Source of the DNA: Alphaproteobacteria bacterium
Lineage (GTDB): Bacteria > Pseudomonadota > Alphaproteobacteria > Rickettsiales > UBA8987
DNA length: 19,698 bases
Direction: 5' to 3'
Assembly (NCBI GenBank): GCA_023269645.1
Contig: JAHFPR010000013.1
Span: forward strand, 1-19,698
The notes under the pieces were generated by a model. It made no database searches. It worked only from the letters and a program-made list of their open reading frames with translations, and was not told the origin of the DNA. A program made the position numbers and the translations under genes. Positions 6,262 to 12,724 of the stretch are shown in pieces. Each line of letters opens with the position of its first letter. Within the stretch, counting starts at the first letter, position 1.

Positions 6262-6870
6262 TCATATAAACTGCAGCACACTGATCCGCGTTTTATCGTG
6301 TTCGCGCGTGTCGAGAAGGTGGTAGCCCGCCACTTCCGGCGGATCATCCTGCTTGCCGCCTTCAAGGATAACAATCGCGCCGGGCTTCAGCCAGCCCATA
6401 TCGCGCAGGGATTCAAGCGCGGCGGCCTCCAGCTTCTGCCGATAGGGCGGATCAATGAAGGCAAGGTCATGCTTGCGGCTCGCGGGGGGCAGGCGCGTGG
6501 AATCGCTCCGGACGAAGGAAACGCGCGCCGTTTCCCCAAGCTGCGCGGCGTTACTCCGCGCCAGGCTCATGCGCTGCTGGTTCTGATCCACGAAGGTGAT
6601 GTGCTCCGCGCCGCGCGAGAGTGCCTCCAGCCCTAGCGCGCCCGTGCCGCAGAACAGATCCACCACGCTGCGGTGCTCCACCCGGCTGGGGTTATCATCC
6701 TCCACGAAGAGGACATGGTTCAGAAACCGCCCGTGTTGCAGAATGTTGAAAATCGCCTCGCGCGTGCGCGCCATCGTAGGGCGGAGGGCGCGATCCTCCT
6801 GCACCTCGATGTTCTTGTTACGGTATTTTCCCCCGGTGATTTTCATAAGCGGCTCATCCCGGAATGACAT
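6262..6870 (-). CDS. rsmD: 16S rRNA (guanine(966)-N2)-methyltransferase
   Basis: A Rossmann-fold methyltransferase of 202 residues. It transfers a methyl group from S-adenosylmethionine to N2 of G966 of 16S rRNA during small-subunit assembly. Motifs in order are MKITGGKYRNK at the start, RPTMARTREAIFNIL, the SAM-binding VDLFCGTGALGLEALSRGA, FVDQNQ, and the catalytic DPPY in LAFIDPPYRQK. The outer ATG at 6870 has a GGGTG run five bases upstream. Family alignments would rather begin at the ATG at 6846 (MKITGG), giving 194 residues, so the true start is open. It follows rluB on the same strand, a common pairing, but a 249-bp repeat element now separates them. Confidence 0.95.
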   Translation of the reverse strand: MSFRDEPLMKITGGKYRNKNIEVQEDRALRPTMARTREAIFNILQHGRFLNHVLFVEDDNPSRVEHRSVVDLFCGTGALGLEALSRGAEHITFVDQNQQRMSLARSNAAQLGETARVSFVRSDSTRLPPASRKHDLAFIDPPYRQKLEAAALESLRDMGWLKPGAIVILEGGKQDDPPEVAGYHLLDTREHDKTRISVLQFI

Positions 6871-6904
6871 TAAAGCACCCGCCCGGCTATGACAACTGGG
6901 TTGA

Positions 6905-7153
6905 TACTGTCCTATAGTAGTTTAGTTTCCTCCTCTCCCGTGTGCGGGAGAGGAGGATTTCGTTAGCGGGCATAGCGAGGTTACGAAATCCGGTGAGGGC
7001 ACTTGGCTGCTGGAAACAAAGAAGCCCTCACCGCAAATCCGGCCAATAAACTGGCTCGGATTTACTGCCTCTCCCGCACACGGGAGAGGGGAAGTAGCAA
7101 ACACTGAACAGACTTGCCTGCGCAAATGACGATTCTTTGAAATTAGGACAGTA
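6905..7153. repeat. palindromic element of the CTCTCCCG family between rluB and rsmD
   Basis: The outer ends TACTGTCCTA (6905-6914) and TAGGACAGTA (7144-7153) are perfect inverted repeats. Inside, CCTCCTCTCCCG/CGGGAGAGGAGG forms a hairpin at 6929-6956 and CCTCTCCCG/CGGGAGAGG another at 7068-7089. Between them lies an inverted pair based on CCGGTGAGGGC and GCCCTCACCG. The body is homologous to 8160-8281 and 14682-14836. The outer ends resemble those of the 10666 element. It probably stops or weakens transcription from rluB into rsmD. Confidence 0.75.
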
Positions 7154-7159
7154 CCCAGC

Positions 7160-7906
7160 TTATACAGCCTTGCCCTTTGCGGCTTTTTCCAGCAGCTTTC
7201 GCACCAGATGCTGCGGGGCTTCCTGCACCGCGCCGAGCGGCAGTCCGCCCAGCTTGAAGGGGCCATACTGCACCCGGATCAGCTTGTTGACGGTCAGCCC
7301 CAGATACTCGCAGATATTCCGCACCTCGCGGTTTTTGCCCTCGCGCAGCGTGATCTTCAGCCAGGAATTCCGCCCGCCCGCCGTTTTTTCCAGCTCCGCC
7401 AGCACCGCGCCGTAGGTCACCTTCTCGCCCTTGCGCCCCTGCACGGTCAGCCCCTGGCGGAGTGCCGTAAGTTTCGCCACATCCACCGCGCCGAACACCC
7501 GGACGCGGTAGGTGCGCTCCCACCCCGTGGAGGGATGCGCCATATGATGCGCCAGATCGCCGTTATTGGTCAGCAGCAGCAGCCCCTCCGTGTTGTAATC
7601 CAGCCGCCCGACAGTGAGCGCGCGGGCAAGCTCCTTCGGCAGGCGGTCATACACGGTAGCACGCTTTTCCGGGTCTTTCCGCGTGGTGATGCAGCCGGGC
7701 GGCTTGTGGAAAAGCCAGATGGCGGCTTCCTCTGGCAGGTCGGGCAAGGGCTTGCCCTTCACCAGGATGGCCTGTTCCGGGGTGACATTCAGTGCCGGAG
7801 TGGTGAGGACGATACCATCCACCGACACATGGCCGCGCGCAATCCACAACTCCGCCTCGCGCCGCGAGCAGATTCCGGACTGGGCAATGCGGCGGGCGAT
7901 ACGCAT
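7160..7906 (-). CDS. rluB: 23S rRNA pseudouridine synthase (RluB/RsuA family)
   Basis: A 248-residue enzyme. It isomerises a uridine of 23S rRNA (position 2605 for RluB) to pseudouridine. An N-terminal S4 RNA-binding domain (RIARRIAQSGICSRREAELW) precedes the catalytic domain. The catalytic Asp lies in VGRLDYNTEGLLLLTNNGDL, the RsuA-family signature. KLPL-type strands and GKNREVRNICEYLGLTVNKL follow. I chose ATG at 7906 (MRIARR), which matches where the S4 domain begins in the family. A TTG at 7978 would add 24 proline-rich residues without homology. Neither start has a clear ribosome site. RluB and RsuA/RluE share these motifs, so the exact target uridine is inferred. rsmD lies downstream. 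Confidence 0.92.
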   Translation of the reverse strand: MRIARRIAQSGICSRREAELWIARGHVSVDGIVLTTPALNVTPEQAILVKGKPLPDLPEEAAIWLFHKPPGCITTRKDPEKRATVYDRLPKELARALTVGRLDYNTEGLLLLTNNGDLAHHMAHPSTGWERTYRVRVFGAVDVAKLTALRQGLTVQGRKGEKVTYGAVLAELEKTAGGRNSWLKITLREGKNREVRNICEYLGLTVNKLIRVQYGPFKLGGLPLGAVQEAPQHLVRKLLEKAAKGKAV

Positions 7907-8010
7907 ATATGTGCGGGGAAGGTGAGGGGGAAGATCGGGAACAGGCGGAAATGTAGCACCTGCAAGGGGTTCTTTCAAGAGTAAAGAAACTCACGCGCAT
8001 TCTGGAGGGC

Positions 8011-8157
8011 ATTGTCTAATAAAGATAGATACGCTGCACTGTCACCCCGTCTTTATGACGGGGTCTGGCAGGATTGCTTTCAGCAATCCCGGGCATTGCG
8101 CCGGGTGTCGTGACAGGCACGGCATGACAAGGTGAGAAAATCCACCTGTTAAACAAT
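8011..8157. repeat. palindromic element related to the 10666 family (hairpin-rich)
   Basis: The left end ATTGTCTAATAAAGATAGAT closely matches the left end of the element at 10666. The right end GTTAAACAAT (8148-8157) is an imperfect inverse (8 of 10). Inside are ACCCCGTC/GACGGGGT, GGATTGC/GCAATCC and a GGCA(T/C)-rich palindrome ending GGCATGAC. With the next element it fills the whole gap between rluB and the chemotaxis receptor gene. Confidence 0.65.
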
Positions 8158-8159
8158 GC

Positions 8160-8281
8160 GCATTCTGAGCCGGATTTGCGGCGAGGGCTTCTTTGTTTCC
8201 GGCAGAAGCACCCTCGCCGGATTTCGTAAAGCTCACTGCGTTCGTCAACGGAATCCTCTTTCCTGCACACGGGAGAGAGAA
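8160..8281. repeat. CTCTCCCG-family palindromic repeat, partial
   Basis: It contains CCGGATTTGCGGCGAGGG inverted as CCCTCGCCGGATTTCG, then GTTCGTCAACGGAATCCTC and CGGGAGAGAG. These blocks appear in the same order at 14700-14836 and inverted at 6929-7089. The 5' hairpin is missing. It lies immediately downstream of the receptor gene's stop. Confidence 0.65.
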
Positions 8282-8300
8282 AACAGAAGGAACAGCCCTG

Positions 8301-10352
8301 CTATGCCGCCCGTATTTGCGTCAGGAAAGCATCTACCTGCGCGTTGAGTTCTTCCGCCTGTTTTGAGAGATCCTGCGAGGCGTGAAGCATCTGCTCCGCC
8401 GCCGAGGCGGCCGTGGTTGAGGATTCGCTTACAGCACCAAGATTTGCAGAGATTAACTGCGTATCCGTAGCGGTGGATTGCATACTCCGCGCGATTTCGT
8501 TGGTTGTGGCGGATTGTTCTTCCACCGCAGAAGCAACATTGGAGGTGGCCTCATTGATCATGCTTACCGAGGATCGTATTTCTTTCAGCGCGTCTACAAT
8601 CGCCACGGAGGCAATGCGCATTTCCTCAACAACGGCCTGTATTTCGTTTATCGAGTTGTTTGTCTGGCCGGCGAGGGACTTCACTTCCCCCGCAACAACG
8701 GCAAAGCCCTTGCCCGCCTCACCTGCGCGGGCAGATTCAATGGTGGCATTGAGCGCGAGCAGGTTGATCTGGCCTGCAATGTTTGAAATCATCTCCACAA
8801 TGGAGCCAACTTTCCCGGAAGCGAGGGTGAGTGCTTTCGCCAGATTATCCGCATTGTTGGTTTTCTCAGAAGACTGGGAAACCATCTGGCTGGTTTTCTG
8901 TATCTGGCTTGAGATTTCCTTTACAGAACTGGAAAGCTCCTCCGCCGCTGCAGTTACTGTCTGGACGCGCAGCGTGGTCTGGGCGGCTGCATCGGTTGCG
9001 CCCGTTGCCAGATCGGAGCTTTTCAGGATAATGCCTACCATGTTCCTGGCAGTTTGTGAAAGCTCTGTCGCCGCCGTTGCCACGATATTGACAATGGATT
9101 TAACGCTGCGCTCGAAATTATTTGCCAGCGTTTCCTGCGCCTTCTTCTTTTCTTCAATGGCGGCAACTTCCTTTCTTGCCTGTTCCGCCTTCATCCGCTC
9201 CACGGCCAGCGCGTTATCCTTGAAGGTATTGAGTGCCGCAACAATTCTACCGATTTCATTGCGGGAATGCGCGGGGAGATCCGTATCCAGCTTGCCGTTG
9301 GCAAGCTCGGTTGTTGCGTGCACCACATCGCGGAGGGATCGGGTGAGGGTGCGGATGATAACAAAAGAAAACGCGGCAATCGCCAGAAGCGCAACGGCAA
9401 CCATCGTAATATTCTTTTTCAGATTTTCTGCAGCAGCATCCATGCCTTTCTGCGTATGTTCGGCAAGCGCAACGGCCATGTCATTCTCGATTTTCTTCAG
9501 CCCTTCGATTTTGAGGGTAATCGTTTCAATCCAGTGCGTTGCGGGGACGCTTTGAATGTCGGTATTCGCCAGGGCAATCTGCCGCATTCTTTCAACCTCT
9601 TTCGAGGTGTCGCTGGTCACAATTTCTTTATATTTCGCCTTGTCCCCTTCGGAAGCGTAGGACAGAAAAATGCTGCTGAAGGCTTCCTGCATGGCAATGG
9701 CATATTTCAACTTGTCCAGATCAGCGGCACTGAAGCTGCCGGAGCTGAACCCCGCCGAGCCTATGGCACGCTCGATGCCCGTATATTCCTTGGTGCGCAG
9801 GAAATTTGTATAGGAAGCTATGCCCAGTGCCACATCTGAAACCGGGCTGAGGTTCGCAAGGTAATTCACCAGATCAATAATTCTGGCATTGGAAGCAGTA
9901 TAATAACCCACGGCATCGGATTTGCTGATGGCAAGGCCATCAACAGAGGCGCGGATGGCTTCCATTTTCTTAATGTTCTCAAGAACTTCATTAAGTTTTG
10001 CGGTGAAGGTGGCATCGTATCCCTTGCTCCTGATTTCAGCAAGCGCGCCGTTCAGCGTGTCCCGCTGCACGTCTGTTTTTTTGCGCTGCTGCGCCAGTTC
10101 ATCCCTGAACTGCTCTCCGTGGCTGCCGACAAAAATCCCCGTCAAGCCACGTTCTTTCTGCTGTTCGTGCAGAACCTCCGCCAGTTTTGTTGAAAACTGC
10201 GTCAGTTTTTTCAGGTCGGTGAGTGCCTGGTAGTGCTGTGTATCCTTGAAGATAAGCTGTGCGGCAAAAAATCCCATCCCCAGGAAGGAGGCGAGCACGA
10301 CGACGATGGTGGCGTGGGATATTTTTAGATTGCGAATAATGTTTTTTGTCAT
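8301..10352 (-). CDS. methyl-accepting chemotaxis protein with a NIT sensor domain
   Basis: A 683-residue inner-membrane receptor that signals to CheA/CheW. It has a membrane segment at about 14-35, a periplasmic NIT domain (about 55-295, with HEQQKERGLTGIF), and a second membrane segment at about 314-335. A HAMP linker (about 335-388) leads into the methyl-accepting coiled coil and the signalling tip at 521-565 (NIAGQINLLALNATIESARA, AGEAGKGFAVVAGEVKSLA). NIT domains are predicted nitrate/nitrite sensors, so the ligand is inferred. No CheR-binding pentapeptide is visible at the C-terminus (QIRAA). ATG 10352 has GGAGG nine bases upstream. The upstream region carries a perfect FNR box at the class II position, which fits nitrate-directed movement under low oxygen. 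No other chemotaxis gene is in the window. Confidence 0.95.
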   Translation of the reverse strand: MTKNIIRNLKISHATIVVVLASFLGMGFFAAQLIFKDTQHYQALTDLKKLTQFSTKLAEVLHEQQKERGLTGIFVGSHGEQFRDELAQQRKKTDVQRDTLNGALAEIRSKGYDATFTAKLNEVLENIKKMEAIRASVDGLAISKSDAVGYYTASNARIIDLVNYLANLSPVSDVALGIASYTNFLRTKEYTGIERAIGSAGFSSGSFSAADLDKLKYAIAMQEAFSSIFLSYASEGDKAKYKEIVTSDTSKEVERMRQIALANTDIQSVPATHWIETITLKIEGLKKIENDMAVALAEHTQKGMDAAAENLKKNITMVAVALLAIAAFSFVIIRTLTRSLRDVVHATTELANGKLDTDLPAHSRNEIGRIVAALNTFKDNALAVERMKAEQARKEVAAIEEKKKAQETLANNFERSVKSIVNIVATAATELSQTARNMVGIILKSSDLATGATDAAAQTTLRVQTVTAAAEELSSSVKEISSQIQKTSQMVSQSSEKTNNADNLAKALTLASGKVGSIVEMISNIAGQINLLALNATIESARAGEAGKGFAVVAGEVKSLAGQTNNSINEIQAVVEEMRIASVAIVDALKEIRSSVSMINEATSNVASAVEEQSATTNEIARSMQSTATDTQLISANLGAVSESSTTAASAAEQMLHASQDLSKQAEELNAQVDAFLTQIRAA

Positions 10353-10438
10353 GGTAGTGCCCTCCGTTCCATAATGTTCGCCGCGAAACCCCGCCCGAAA
10401 GCGTTGTTCGTTGCCCTTACCCCTTTAGATTCAAAGAG

Positions 10439-10480
10439 ATTTTACACTTTGCTGTTCTCGTGCGAGTTGATCTATATCAA
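10439..10480 (-). promoter_or_regulatory. class II FNR/CRP-type promoter of the chemotaxis receptor
   Basis: TTGATCTATATCAA at 10467-10480 is a perfect FNR consensus (TTGAT, four bases, ATCAA). On the minus strand a -10 hexamer TAAAAT (10444-10439) begins 29.5 bp from the box centre. This is exactly the spacing of a site centred at -41.5. The predicted start of transcription is near 10432, with an 80-nt leader before the GGAGG and ATG of the receptor gene. The pairing of an anaerobic activator with a NIT-domain receptor is consistent. Confidence 0.72.
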
Positions 10481-10584
10481 GTGCGGGACAGATCCCGCCG
10501 CAGCATCCGGCATCCTGTGGTTACACAGTGCGGGTCATGCTGTTCCGAGGGATGGAAATCTGAGGGGATATAACCGAAAAAGCC

Positions 10585-10640
10585 TGGAGCGGGTGATGAG
10601 AATCGAACTCACGACATCAACCTTGGAAAACTCGCTCTGG
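10585..10640 (-). pseudogene. 3' fragment of a tRNA-Gly gene
   Basis: On the minus strand the T-arm is intact (stem GTGAG/CTCAT, loop TTCGATT), and the variable loop ATGTC and the acceptor 3' strand CACCCGC with TCCA are present. An anticodon-loop-like TTTCCAA (anticodon TCC) precedes GGTTG. Its 5' partner stem is degenerate, the D-arm is reduced to AGAGC, and no matching 5' acceptor strand GCGGGTG occurs upstream. The gene is therefore truncated. 25 bp beyond the break starts a mobile palindromic element. A 3' tRNA fragment can also be the trace of integrase-mediated insertion. Confidence 0.72.
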
Positions 10641-10665
10641 ATGGGATCTAGATGTTTTTATCGGC

Positions 10666-10836
10666 ATTGTCCCCTAAAGATAGATATGCTGTCATTCCAG
10701 CGAAGGCTGGAATCCAGTAGCGGCGTGTCTACGCCGCTGAAAGACCGTATTTATTTCGCCGCAGACGCGGCTTGCGCTGGATTCCAGCTTCCGCTGGAAT
10801 GACAAGTGTAGGGATTATCTATCGTTAGGGGACAAT
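10666..10836. mobile_element. MITE-like palindromic element with 20-bp terminal inverted repeats
   Basis: ATTGTCCCCTAAAGATAGAT (10666-10685) is inverted at 10817-10836 with one mismatch. The 171-bp body is a nested palindrome with GTCATTCCAGC/GCTGGAATGAC, GGAATCCAG/CTGGATTCC and GCGGCGTGTC/GCCGCAGACGCGGC. No transposase is present. The inverted sequence is almost identical to the copy beginning at 19565, with two differences over 134 compared bases. It lies between the tRNA fragment and hisC, 11 bp from the hisC stop, and may serve as the hisC terminator. Confidence 0.85.
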
Positions 10837-10847
10837 ACCTTTTTATC

Positions 10848-12047
10848 TTACTTCTGACAAAAGGCCTTGAGCACCGCCAGCAGTGCTGAGTTTTCCTCCG
10901 CCGTGCCGATGGTGATGCGCAGGCATGAGGGCAGGCCATATGTCTCCATTCTCCGCACGATGATCCCGCTGCTTTTCAGGAGCGCGTCGGCCGCGGTAGC
11001 CCGTGATTCGTGATTTGTGATTTGTGATTTGCCTTTTTTCCCTGCGTCCTGCGCCCCGCTCCCCGTTCCATCAAAATCCACCAGCAGAAAGTTCCCCTGG
11101 CTGGGATAGACCTTTAGCCCCATCGCCTCTAACTTCGCCGCAAGCCGCTCGCGCCACATCGTGTTATGCTGCCGCGTTTTTTCCTCGAACCCAGTATCGC
11201 CGATGGCCGCCGCGCCCGCCGCCTGCGCCATGTCCGAAACATTGAACGGCCCGCGCAGGCGGTTCAGGCAATCTGCCACAGAAACCGGGCAATACGCCCA
11301 GCCGAGGCGCAAGCCGCCCAATCCGTAAATCTTGGAGAAAGTGCGGGTGACGACGGTGTTCTCCCCCGCATCCACCAGTTCATTGCCGGGGGAATAATCT
11401 TCAGCCGTCACGTATTCGGCATAGGCGGCATCAATCACCAGCAGCACGTGCGGAGGCAGCCCCTCGCGGAGTTTTTTCATCTCCGTTCTGGTGAGGTAGC
11501 TTCCCGTGGGATTGTTGGGGTTGGCGATAAACACCATTTTGGTGTTTCTGGTGACCGAAGCCAGCAGCGCGCCTACATCCGCCTTCAGATTTTTCTCTGG
11601 AGCCGCCACCGGCTTTGCCCCCACGCGGATGGCCGCGATGGGATAAATCAGGAAGCCGTGCGCGCTGTAGAGCACCTCGTCGCCCGCGCCCGCATATCCC
11701 TGCGCGAGCAGTGCCAGCAATTCATCCGACCCCGCGCCGCACACGATGCGCGAGGCATTCAGCCCGTGCCGCTCCCCTATAGCAGCACGAAGCACACCAC
11801 AGCTTCCATCCGGATAGCGGTGCTGACGATCCAGCACCTCCCGCATTGCGCGGAGCGTGGCGGCGGAAGCACCGAACGGATTTTCATTGGAGGAAAGTTT
11901 GATCGGCTTCTTCCCGCCCGGAAGCGAGGATTGCCCAGGCTTATACGGCGCAATTTCCAGAATCGCCGGATGCACCGGGCGCGGGCTGGAAGATTTTGGC
12001 ACTTTTTTAGGCGCAGGTTTTTTAATGTTTTTTGCCATGCCGCACAT
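10848..12047 (-). CDS. hisC: histidinol-phosphate aminotransferase
   Basis: A 399-residue, PLP-dependent class I/II aminotransferase. It converts imidazole-acetol phosphate and glutamate to histidinol phosphate. Close relatives in alphaproteobacteria also transaminate aromatic keto acids. Signatures are LSSNENPFGAS, CGAGSDELL, FIANPNNPTG, VIDAAYAEY, the PLP lysine in TFSKIYGLGGLRLGW, and RGPFNVS. A Lys/Pro-rich N-terminal extension (about 25 residues) and an in-frame insertion at about 325-350 make it longer than the usual ~360 residues. The insertion contains GTGATTT heptamers encoding KSQITNHESRAT on the coding strand. ATG at 12047 or 12038 could be the start, and neither has a clear ribosome site. 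Upstream lie brnTA and then the chorismate mutase gene, which normally would be the direct neighbour. Confidence 0.94.
   Translation of the reverse strand: MCGMAKNIKKPAPKKVPKSSSPRPVHPAILEIAPYKPGQSSLPGGKKPIKLSSNENPFGASAATLRAMREVLDRQHRYPDGSCGVLRAAIGERHGLNASRIVCGAGSDELLALLAQGYAGAGDEVLYSAHGFLIYPIAAIRVGAKPVAAPEKNLKADVGALLASVTRNTKMVFIANPNNPTGSYLTRTEMKKLREGLPPHVLLVIDAAYAEYVTAEDYSPGNELVDAGENTVVTRTFSKIYGLGGLRLGWAYCPVSVADCLNRLRGPFNVSDMAQAAGAAAIGDTGFEEKTRQHNTMWRERLAAKLEAMGLKVYPSQGNFLLVDFDGTGSGAQDAGKKGKSQITNHESRATAADALLKSSGIIVRRMETYGLPSCLRITIGTAEENSALLAVLKAFCQK
11003..11030. repeat. GTGATTT heptamer array inside hisC
   Basis: Four tandem units: GTGATTC, then GTGATTT three times. Read on the hisC strand the array encodes part of a stretch (residues ~340-349) absent from typical HisC proteins and located between the LLVDF strand and the ADALLKSSGIIVR helix. 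The reading frame is kept, probably because the inserted segment is a multiple of three overall. Confidence 0.75.
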
Positions 12048-12098
12048 GATACGGAAACGCCTGGAATTTGCTACGGCAAAAATTCAGGGAATGACGCA

Positions 12099-12359
12099 TT
12101 AATTAAAATGCGCATCCACATAAGCCCGCAGCACGGCATTAATACGGGATTGGTAGCCTTTGCCCTGTGCCTTGAACCACTCCAGCACGTCTTCGTCCAC
12201 ACGGATGGAAATCGACTGCTTGGGCTGCGGCATCACGAGCTTCGCGCTCTTCCAGAAATCTTCCCCCAGTTCCGGGATGTCGGAGGTATCAATATCCTTG
12301 TCCTTCATGGCACGGAACCGCTGCCAGTCTTTCTCAGACATGGAATCTTTCTCAGACAT
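12099..12359 (-). CDS. brnA: BrnA-type antitoxin
   Basis: An 86-residue antitoxin of the BrnT/BrnA type II system. The conserved block DTSDIPELGEDFWKSAKLV is followed by the ribbon-helix-helix part SISIRVDEDVLEWFKAQGKG and YQSRINAVLRAYVDAH, which binds DNA. BrnA binds the BrnT RNase and represses the operon. I take ATG 12359 as start because its ATGTCTGA overlaps the stop of brnT in the restored frame. An ATG at 12398 would add 13 residues that are really the shifted brnT tail. The first 18 bases of the gene are tandemly duplicated (MSEKDS, MSEKDW), giving a second possible start at 12341. The antitoxin looks intact even though its toxin gene is frameshifted. Confidence 0.88.
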   Translation of the reverse strand: MSEKDSMSEKDWQRFRAMKDKDIDTSDIPELGEDFWKSAKLVMPQPKQSISIRVDEDVLEWFKAQGKGYQSRINAVLRAYVDAHFN

Positions 12360-12365
12360 GGAGTC
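12330..12365 (-). repeat. brnA: 18-bp tandem duplication at the brnA start
   Basis: The unit GA(C/T)TCCATGTCTGAGAAA occurs twice in tandem. It duplicates the start codon and first codons of brnA, so either ATG (12359 or 12341) could be used. The second copy has GAGAAAG about five bases upstream from the first unit, which could act as a weak ribosome site. Confidence 0.7.
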
Positions 12366-12653
12366 TTTCGATAAACTTCCGGTAGATTTCCCTTTCATGT
12401 TTTTTAGCCCTCCGCGCAGATATAATGCGTTTCCTGTTGCGCCTGTCCGTATAAATCACTAGGTTTCGTTTGTTTCCAGCATTCCGATGGCGATAATGCG
12501 TACCTCGCCATGTTCACCTGTGCTCGGCGACTCAAGCACCACTCCTTCAAAAACCCGCACCGCCACCGCGAAGCTGAGCGCGTACTTTATGATGTTGGAG
12601 CGATTTTTGGCCTTGTTCCATTCATAACGCGCATCGCGGTAATGCTCGCTCAT
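12352..12653 (-). pseudogene. brnT: BrnT-type RNase toxin gene with a frameshift
   Basis: The ATG at 12653 opens MSEHYRDARYEWNKAKNRSN, then YALSFAVAVRVFEG and VRIIAIGML, matching the N-terminal two thirds of BrnT. The frame then hits TAG at 12459 after only 64 residues. In another frame the sequence continues immediately with LVIYTDRRNRKRIISARRAK and KHEREIYRKF, the missing C-terminal third of BrnT. It ends at TGA 12352-12354, overlapping the brnA start. One missing base near 12461 explains the break. The restored protein would be about 100 residues, the normal length. BrnT is a RelE-fold ribonuclease and the lost region holds conserved Arg residues, so the short product is probably inactive. 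A sequencing error or recoding cannot be excluded. Confidence 0.82.
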
Positions 12654-12656
12654 ATA

Positions 12657-12685
12657 ATACTATACTTTTGTATATACAATGTCAA
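12657..12685 (-). promoter_or_regulatory. brnTA promoter with palindromic operator
   Basis: On the minus strand TTGACA (12685-12680), 17 bp, and TAGTAT (12662-12657) form a near-consensus promoter. The perfect palindrome TTGTATATACAA (12668-12679) lies in the spacer and is a likely BrnA operator. Only three bases separate the -10 from the ATG at 12653, so the transcript may start at or very near the start codon. Confidence 0.68.
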
Positions 12686-12724
12686 GTGCTGTGCGCCTGA
12701 AGACTTTACGCCCGGAAGAATCGG

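Noticed and set aside
6922..7266. Small ORF encoding GRICGEGFFVSSSQVPSPDF
   Set aside because: This is a translation of the CTCTCCCG repeat family. The same peptide appears wherever the repeat occurs, a known source of spurious annotations.
10374..10802. 142-codon plus ORF upstream of the chemotaxis receptor
   Set aside because: It spans the FNR promoter, the tRNA fragment and half of a mobile palindrome, and reads through the tRNA complement.
11166..12374. 402-codon plus-strand ORF over hisC and brnA
   Set aside because: It runs antisense to HisC and BrnA, both with intact family motifs. Its His/Arg-rich composition is typical of shadow frames.
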